Shown here in pieces: positions 58,171 through 64,000 of a stretch of DNA of 64,000 nucleotides. The first letter of the stretch is position 1, and every line of letters starts with the position of its first letter. The notes beneath the pieces are model-generated. The model was not told where the DNA came from and made no database searches. It saw nothing but the letters and a program-made list of their open reading frames with translations. This DNA comes from Eledone cirrhosa. Its lineage: Eukaryota > Mollusca > Cephalopoda > Octopoda > Eledonidae. The stretch is from contig OZ024743.1 in assembly GCA_964016885.1 (NCBI GenBank), positions 171,135,333-171,199,332 on the forward strand. The letters run 5' to 3'. The position numbers were made by a program, and so were the translations under genes.

Positions 58171-58805
58171 GAAGAGGAAAATGGCTACGTGGACAGACAG
58201 GCAAATATTTTCACCACCAACACCACCACCGCCACCATCACCACTACCACACCAATAAAATCTAGCCAAGCCAACTGTTACTTCAACTTCTATTTCTACT
58301 TCAACGTCAACACCATCACTATAGTACTACGATCACATCACCACCACCACCACTGCCTCATTATCGCTACCGCCGCTATTCTCTCCCACTACCTCCTGCT
58401 AAGACAGAGGTATCGTAGTATTCCCACTAAATGAGGAAGGCATCAAAAGATATAAATAGACTGATTCGATGACCCGGTCAAAAATTCAAAAAATCAAAAA
58501 TCAAAATCAAAACAGCACAACAGTAACGAAAAAAGTACAGAAAAGAAAAAAGAAAAGAAAAACAAAAAAAACAACAAAAAACAAAAAACAAAAAAAAAAG
58601 TCAGACATTCAAACATTACATTACAATGAAACTTATGCTTATTTATTTTAGGTTTTTACCTATTTGTTTGTTTGTTTATTTATGTTCCTCTACAGCGTGA
58701 TAGTGCCACGCTAAAATCACCGGGGGTGATCAAATCACTGGAGGTGATAAAATCACCGGTGGTTATGTAACCATACATTCACCAATCCTCGATAAGAGTG
58801 TTTAA
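58171..58805. other. Low-complexity stretch and three 18-bp palindromic repeats
   Basis: (ACC)n near 58215-58255 and 58340; A-rich tract 58490-58610. At about 58712-58765, ATCACCGGGGGTGAT, ATCACTGGAGGTGAT and ATCACCGGTGGTTAT follow each other at 18-bp steps, each a near palindrome, just before the Dong-like copy C. Confidence 0.7.
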
Positions 58806-61735
58806 ATGTCGAACCTAAACAGTTCGAATAACGGTGAAGTGGAGACTGGAATGTCATGTGACAGACTCTCACCCAGCAGGTGCTCCCTGGCCCAGCAGCA
58901 GGGCCCTGGCTGTCATCCAAATACTGCTGGTGTTGGAGGAAGAAGAAGAAGGAAAGGGACCAGAACCAACTGGACGAAAGAATTGAATAGAAGTTATGCA
59001 ATGTTATCTGAAGAGTAACCCCAAGGAAAAAGGCTATAGGAAACGGATGCATAGCATCTGGAACGAGATGGGTCTATTTAAATTAGATGAACAAAAATTG
59101 GCCGGGCAGGCTTGGGTAAATCGGGTAATAAGAACTAACGGGTGCATAAGCGAGCTGGAACTGGAGGAACTCAGCAGAGAGATTAGATTGGAAATGGAGA
59201 GTGGAGTATGCCAGGCAAACGAGCCAGTGGGAGATGAAGGTGGAGAAGAGGTTGAGAGGAATGAGGAAGCATCCGAAGCAGACAATGATAGGAAAGAGTG
59301 CAAAAATTAGGCGATACGAGAGCAGAGTCAGTCAGTATAGACAGAACCGCATGTTTGACAACAACCAGAAGATGTTGTTTGGGCAGCTTGAAGGGAAAGA
59401 AAGAGGCAACGACTTGATCCCTGAGACGGAACAAACTAAGACATTCTGGAGAGGAATATGGGAGCAGGGTGTTGAACATAATGACCAGGCAGTGTGGATT
59501 GAGACAGTACAAAAGGAGATTAGTGAACAGGCACACCAACAAACTGATTTGAGTATCACAGTTGAAACTCTTAAGGGGCAGGCCAGAAAACTAACCAACT
59601 GGAAATCACCAGGCCCAGATGGTGTGCAGGGGTATTGGATTAAAAATATAACATCTCTCCACCCGAAACTGACAACCATGTTCAATGACTGCTTGATGTC
59701 AGGTGAGGTACCAGAGTGGTTGACAAAAGGTACCACAGTTCTGGTAATGAAAGACCGAACCAAGGGTAATGATGTTACCAACTATAGACCTATCACATGT
59801 CTGTCCGTAATGTGGAAACTGTTGACGAGCATTTTGTCTGAGGAAATCTACCATCACCTCCACACAAACAACTTGTTACCGGACGAACAGAAAGGATGCC
59901 TAAAGAAGTCCCGTGGTACAAAAGACCAGCTACTTATTGATAAGATGGTAATGAGGAATTGCAAGAGGAGACACACTGGTCTTTCCATGGAATGGATAGA
60001 CTACAAAAAGGCATTCGACATGGTGTCTCATTCTTGGATCACCAAAAGCCTAGAGATCTTCAGGTTGGCAGATAACATTAAACAGTCGTTGAGCAAAAGT
60101 ATGAAGTCCTGGAAAACAGAGTTAACATCGGGTGGAGAATCCTTGGGAGGCGTGAGGATCAAGAGAGGTATCTTCCAGGGAGATAGTTTGTCCCCTCTGT
60201 TGTTTGTCCTTGCCCTGATGCCCCTGACCATTATACTGCGAAAAGTGAGAGCAGGATACAAGTTGGGAAAGGGAGAGCTTACAATCAATCACCTCCACTT
60301 CATGGACGATCTTAAGCTCTTCGGGAAAAGTGAGAGGGAGGTGGATGTGCTTGTTGACACTGTCCGTATTTTCAGCAATGATATATGTATGCAATTTGGT
60401 ATTAGTAAGTGTGGAGTCCTTGTGATGAAGAGCGGTAAATTGAGCAGAATTAACGGAATCCAGGTACCAACAGGTGACATGATGAAGGAAATTTATGCTG
60501 AAGAGGGATACAAATATTTAGGTGTTCTGGAGGCTGGTGACATCAAGAACAAAAAAATGAAGGAACTGATAAGATATGAATACATTCGGAGAGTAAGGAG
60601 CGTACTAAAATCACATCTGAACAATAGGAATGCCATAAGTGCAGTAAATTCCCGAGCTGTGTCTATTATTAGGTACAGTGCAGGAATTCTGAGATGGAAT
60701 GTTGCTGAACAAAAAGAAATGGATAGGAAGACTAGGAAGCTATTTACTATCTACAACATGTTCCACAAAAGGAGTGATGTCGATAGACTCTACTTAAGGA
60801 GATCTGAAGGTGGAAGAGGTCTTATCAGAATAGAGGACTGTGTTCAGATGGAGAAAAACAACCTACACAAATACGTGACTGATAGTAGGGAGCCAATGCT
60901 CAGAATTTTACTGAAGGAGAGGACAATATACCAGGTGATGTCCAAGGAGGAAATAATAACAAGGAGAAAGAGCAACCTTCATGAAAAATCCATTCATAGT
61001 GCCTTCTTTGAGAAAACTGAATTTAGAGATCCACAGACATGGAACTGGTTGAAAAGAGGAGACCTTAAATAGGCTACAGAAGGAATGCTAATGGCTGCGC
61101 AAGAGCAGGCCCTCAAAACGAAGTGGCTGAAACACCATATTGACAAGGATGAGGCTAGCCCACTGTGTAGGATCTATGGAGAGAGAGAGGAGACTGTGGC
61201 TCACATTGTATCCGAGTGTAAACACCTAGCCCAGACTCACTATAAAGGCTGGAGACATGATGTGACGGGCAGGGTGATCCACTGGCACCTATGCAATATA
61301 AACAATTTACCACATTCTGAGAAGTGGTATGAGCATAAGCCAGAGTCGGTGATAGAAAACGATCAGGTGAAGGTACTGTGGGATTTTAGGATACAGACGG
61401 ACAAGAAACTGGAACACAATAGTCCTGACCTGGTGATTGTGGACAAGGGAAAAGATCGTGCCTGATTGTGGATGTGGCCTGCCCATTCCACACGGGAGTG
61501 CAAGAGAAGGTGAGGGAGAAAATTAACCGATACCAGGATTTAAAGTTGGAGGTAAAAAGGATTTGGAACTGCAATGAGGTCAAAGTGGTCCCGATTGTCA
61601 TAGGCGCACTAGGTACTATCTCAAAGAGTTTCCAAGGATGGTTAAAGAAAATTGGTCCCGCCCCGCTTTTTGGAACACTTCAAAAGGCATGCTTGCTGGG
61701 AACAGCAAGAACCCTCCGATACGTCCTGAATATCT
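58806..61735 (+). pseudogene. R4/Dong-type LINE, second family, copy C with Myb-like N-terminus
   Basis: N-terminus in two frames: RRRRKGTRTNWTKELNRSYA (58806-59018) then CYLKSNPKEKGYRKRMHSIW and GCISELELEELSREI (58996-59310), a Myb-like DNA-binding region typical of this group. At about 59290 roughly 0.5 kb found in copy B is deleted, fusing EASEADN to KSAKIRRYES. The main frame 59201-61072 holds the whole RT (YRPITCLSVMWKLL, WIDYKKAFDMVSHSW, FQGDSLSPLLF, HFMDDLKLF). TAG at 61070-61072 (AAA GCT to TAG by frameshift) and a frameshift at 61462 break the CCHC knuckle and endonuclease part (CRIYGEREETVAHIVSEC, second Cys changed to Tyr; PDLVIVD; VDVACPFH). Confidence 0.85.
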
Positions 61736-61940
61736 GAGGCTGCAGGTAGTGGCTTGATATTCATTTCAACAAACTTTCCAGTTAAATAACATCAATGACT
61801 TAGACTCAAAGAACAATAATAATAATAATTGTTTCTACTTTAAGCACAAGGCCAGCAATTACCCAGTGCATTACTGGGTAATTGCTGGCCTTGTGCCTAA
61901 ATTAGAAACAATAATAATAATAATAATAATAATGATTTCT
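61736..61940. repeat. LINE 3' UTR, SINE-tail foldback and (TAA)n
   Basis: Bases 61829-61911 are an inverted repeat with arms of about 41 bp, each arm the 3' tail of the tRNA-derived SINE (TTGTTTCTACTTTAAGCAC... and its mirror ending TTAGAAACAA). (TAA)n lies on both sides (61815-61828, 61910-61932). Confidence 0.85.
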
Positions 61941-64000
61941 TTATTGGCCACAAGGGCTGACTTCAAGAAAAACATTACAGACGGCACACAATGGTACAGG
62001 ACGATACGAAGTTGGTTTTGGCTGTGTAAAAAAGGTTATAACAAGAAGATAGAAATATCAAAAAAATTCAAACAACAAAAATTCCCCAATAGGGGGGAAA
62101 CTTCCAAGAGTCACTCGTGGCGAAAACCACACAAAAGACCACGGCCACCCTGACCAGTTTTCCACTCAGTCTACAGGCGTATACTTAGAGCGGGCCCGTT
62201 CACTCGGACCAGACTCGCCACTTTCACCCACCTTTCAACAAACTTACTAGAAGACAGCACCTGTCTCCCCACCCTGATTTTCCTCTTCAAGTGAAATTTG
62301 AAAAAGGTAATCAGGGATTCGCCGAAGAGGAAAGTGTCTGTCTTCAATCCTTTCAGCCTTGTCCACCATACAATCTCTTTCGCCATGGCCACCAGGCAGA
62401 TGAAAACTGCCTGCCCATCCTCCTGTAAGGAGGACGGCGGGGCTATCTGCACAATGAACTCAGTCGATAACCGGGTCCGTCCTACACGTGACAGCAAATG
62501 TTCAACATAGCTCCACAAGTCAGCAATGTTCGGACACTGAACGAGTGCGTGCACAACAGTTTCGTCGTTCTGTGCGCATCTCGGATAGGCTCGGCTGACG
62601 GCACTTCCGTGCCTGTAGAGCTTATCTCGAACCGGCAACGTTCCCCGGTTGCACTGTCAGGCCAGGGATTTCTGGAAGTTGTCCATAGGCCTCGGGCTGA
62701 AAGTTCTCTTGAAGAAAGCGAACAGCAGATCGTCTTCGACGCCCAGGGTCTTCCCGAGAACGACGTCACACTTCTCCACTAGTCCTCTACAGAACGCCGA
62801 GGTGGATGTTCCACTGGTAGTAGTGCCCAGCTGGTAGAAGGATGTGAGCGCTTGGAGACATTCCAGCTTCCAAGCGCTATCTCTCTGTCTTTTCCTGATC
62901 CAGAACTGCAGCTCCGTTAATGAGATGAGCTGGGGAAAAAACACGTCTGGAAATGGTGACCACACCTGTTCACCGCCAAGGAAGCACCAGAGATGTCGCA
63001 GACTCAGCACGTGTTTGCGCATTATCAGCCACGGCATTGCCCAGCCCTCCACGCAACGGGTATTGACAGCAGATGGATCGTCTGACCACGGGAACACGTC
63101 CCTTCCATAAAAACCAGAAGAGGAAGCGCTCCATTTTTTCAGAATTGAGCCGGTGCAAGGTACAACGGTTAGGCGGTAGCAGATGACGGATGCGAAGAAC
63201 GCATACGCCACCTATGCCCGACCCTTCAGGGACAGCTATTTCTCTCGGCCCATTTCTGGGTGAGAGGGGCCACCCTGTTCGTCATCTCGCTCCAGTTTCT
63301 CTCCATCTGGAGGTCTGGACCGAACCAGACCCCGAGCAGTTTAACCGGTCCTTCCGTCCAGCGCCCCACAACGCTGTCGGGCGGCGTGGACTTTCCTCTC
63401 CAGGTGCTGAGCCATAAGCCCACCGACTTTTTCTGGTTTAACTGTCACTGTTTCATATTCCTTGAGAGCGGTGCCGAGCATCTGGACATGTCCGGTGCTT
63501 GACACCACCACGGTGACGTCGTCGGCGTAAGCCGATACGGATCTCCCACACCCCAGTTCAGGTGGGACGTCTTATCGCTTCCAATTTGTGCAGTAACGGC
63601 TCTAGGGCCAATACGTACAAGAGTGACGAGACGGGACAACCCTGGCGGACCGAGCGCATGATGCTGAACGGCTGTGACAGGTGACCGTTCACCTTCACAA
63701 CTAAGCAGATGTCTCTGTGCATCGCAGCGATCCAACTCCTGAAAATGGGCCTGAAACCAGCCGCCCCGAGCACCGCCGCCAGGTACTGATGGTCGACCCT
63801 ATCAAATGCCTTAGATTGATCTAAGTTTATCAGGGTCCCATCCGTGCCAGGTTCATTAATCACCCACTCTATGATATCGCATGAGGTGCAGAATGTCGTG
63901 GATGGATCTGTCTTGGATGGCGCATGTCTGCGCCTCTCGTACCAGATTACCAATGACAAGCGCCAATCTCGTTACTATCACCTTGGCCAAATTCTTGAAA
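61933..64000 (-). mobile_element. TX1-like LINE, copy 2, cut by the window edge
   Basis: Minus strand, 3' end AATAAAGAAATC plus (ATT)n at about 61920-61945. C-terminal frame 62171-62638 (RCAQNDETVVHALVQCPNI, FICLVAMAKEIVWWTRLKGL, FKFHLKRKIRV), middle 62657-63211 (RDVFPWSDDPSAVNTRCVEG), RT 63226-63959. It is clearly more diverged from copy 1 than the two Dong-like copies are from each other. It continues beyond 64000. Confidence 0.8.
63226..63959 (-). pseudogene. TX1-like reverse transcriptase, partial
   Basis: LINLDQSKAFDRVDHQYL (motif A), WIAAMHRDICLVVKVNGHL, VRQGCPVSSLLYVLALEPLL, SAYADDVTVVV (in another frame near 63530), VKLLGVWFGPDLQMERNW. A frameshift near 63560 separates the thumb side from the fingers. 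The 5' part is outside the window. Confidence 0.8.

Larger units (their letters stand above)
54888..58270 (-). mobile_element. TX1-like (L1 group) LINE, copy 1, endonuclease deleted
   Basis: Minus strand: ORF1 relic (57095-58170), then a jump to the last residues of the endonuclease (DHKFVICVLDLD at about 57000), linker, RT and C-terminal region. 3' end AATAAAGAAAGC followed by (ATT)n. About 700 bp of endonuclease is missing between 57010 and 57095. Confidence 0.8.

Noticed and set aside
51893..63990. Segmental duplication of a 6-7 kb block
   Set aside because: Dong-like copies are almost identical, but the TX1-like neighbours are much more diverged and differ in deletions, so they are independent insertions.

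Overview
The window looks like nuclear DNA of a cephalopod mollusc, most likely an octopus. I recognise no host gene. It is almost wholly repeats: tRNA-derived SINEs of the type known from octopus and squid, several LINE groups, Penelope-like elements, mariner transposons, Helitrons, and long (TA)n, (CA)n and (TAA)n microsatellites. The organism call rests on recalled SINE and LINE patterns, not on a search.

Layout. 1-1400: a tandem 486-bp repeat carrying hammerhead-ribozyme motifs, flanked by (TA)n. 1428-5440: a Penelope-like element whose 3' part is repeated as an inverted arm. 5455-6377: LINE tail. 6487-8026: a second hammerhead repeat family (469-bp unit) in head-to-head tandem. 8027-8172: a perfect 68-bp palindrome. 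9287-10098: SINEs. 10558-16022: a mariner with TA target duplication that contains a whole RTE/jockey-type LINE. 16185-16990: a second mariner relic. 17174-17255: a 5S rRNA-like stretch. 18885-19068: SINE. 19498-23010: a second LINE copy carrying a roughly 40-bp insertion that is a LINE tail. 23070-24870: CR1-like relic. 24883-26838: SINEs and relics. 27811-32070: a decayed autonomous Helitron. 33413-35931: a pair of LTR-like direct repeats that both hold the same SINE. 36576-38690: a long foldback element. 38995-42081: a 1028-residue open reading frame of a restriction-like-endonuclease LINE (R4/Dong type) set in (TAA)n. 42362-42853: an inverted repeat with a third hammerhead type. 46569-47623: tandem 486-bp hammerhead units, followed by an intact 776-residue RT plus GIY-YIG ORF (47867-50197). 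51196-51892: another hammerhead repeat, joined to a broken Dong-like copy. 54888-58270 and 61920-64000: TX1-like LINEs on the minus strand, each tail-to-tail with a plus-strand Dong-like copy.

The most notable signal is eight complete or near-complete hammerhead motifs (plus one half copy) in three or four sequence families. Most sit in tandem units of about 465-486 bp, and several lie next to Penelope-like elements. This is the arrangement expected of retrozymes or of the terminal repeats of Penelope-like elements. A second theme is the number of inverted duplications, about ten, which suggests repeated template switching or foldback during element replication.
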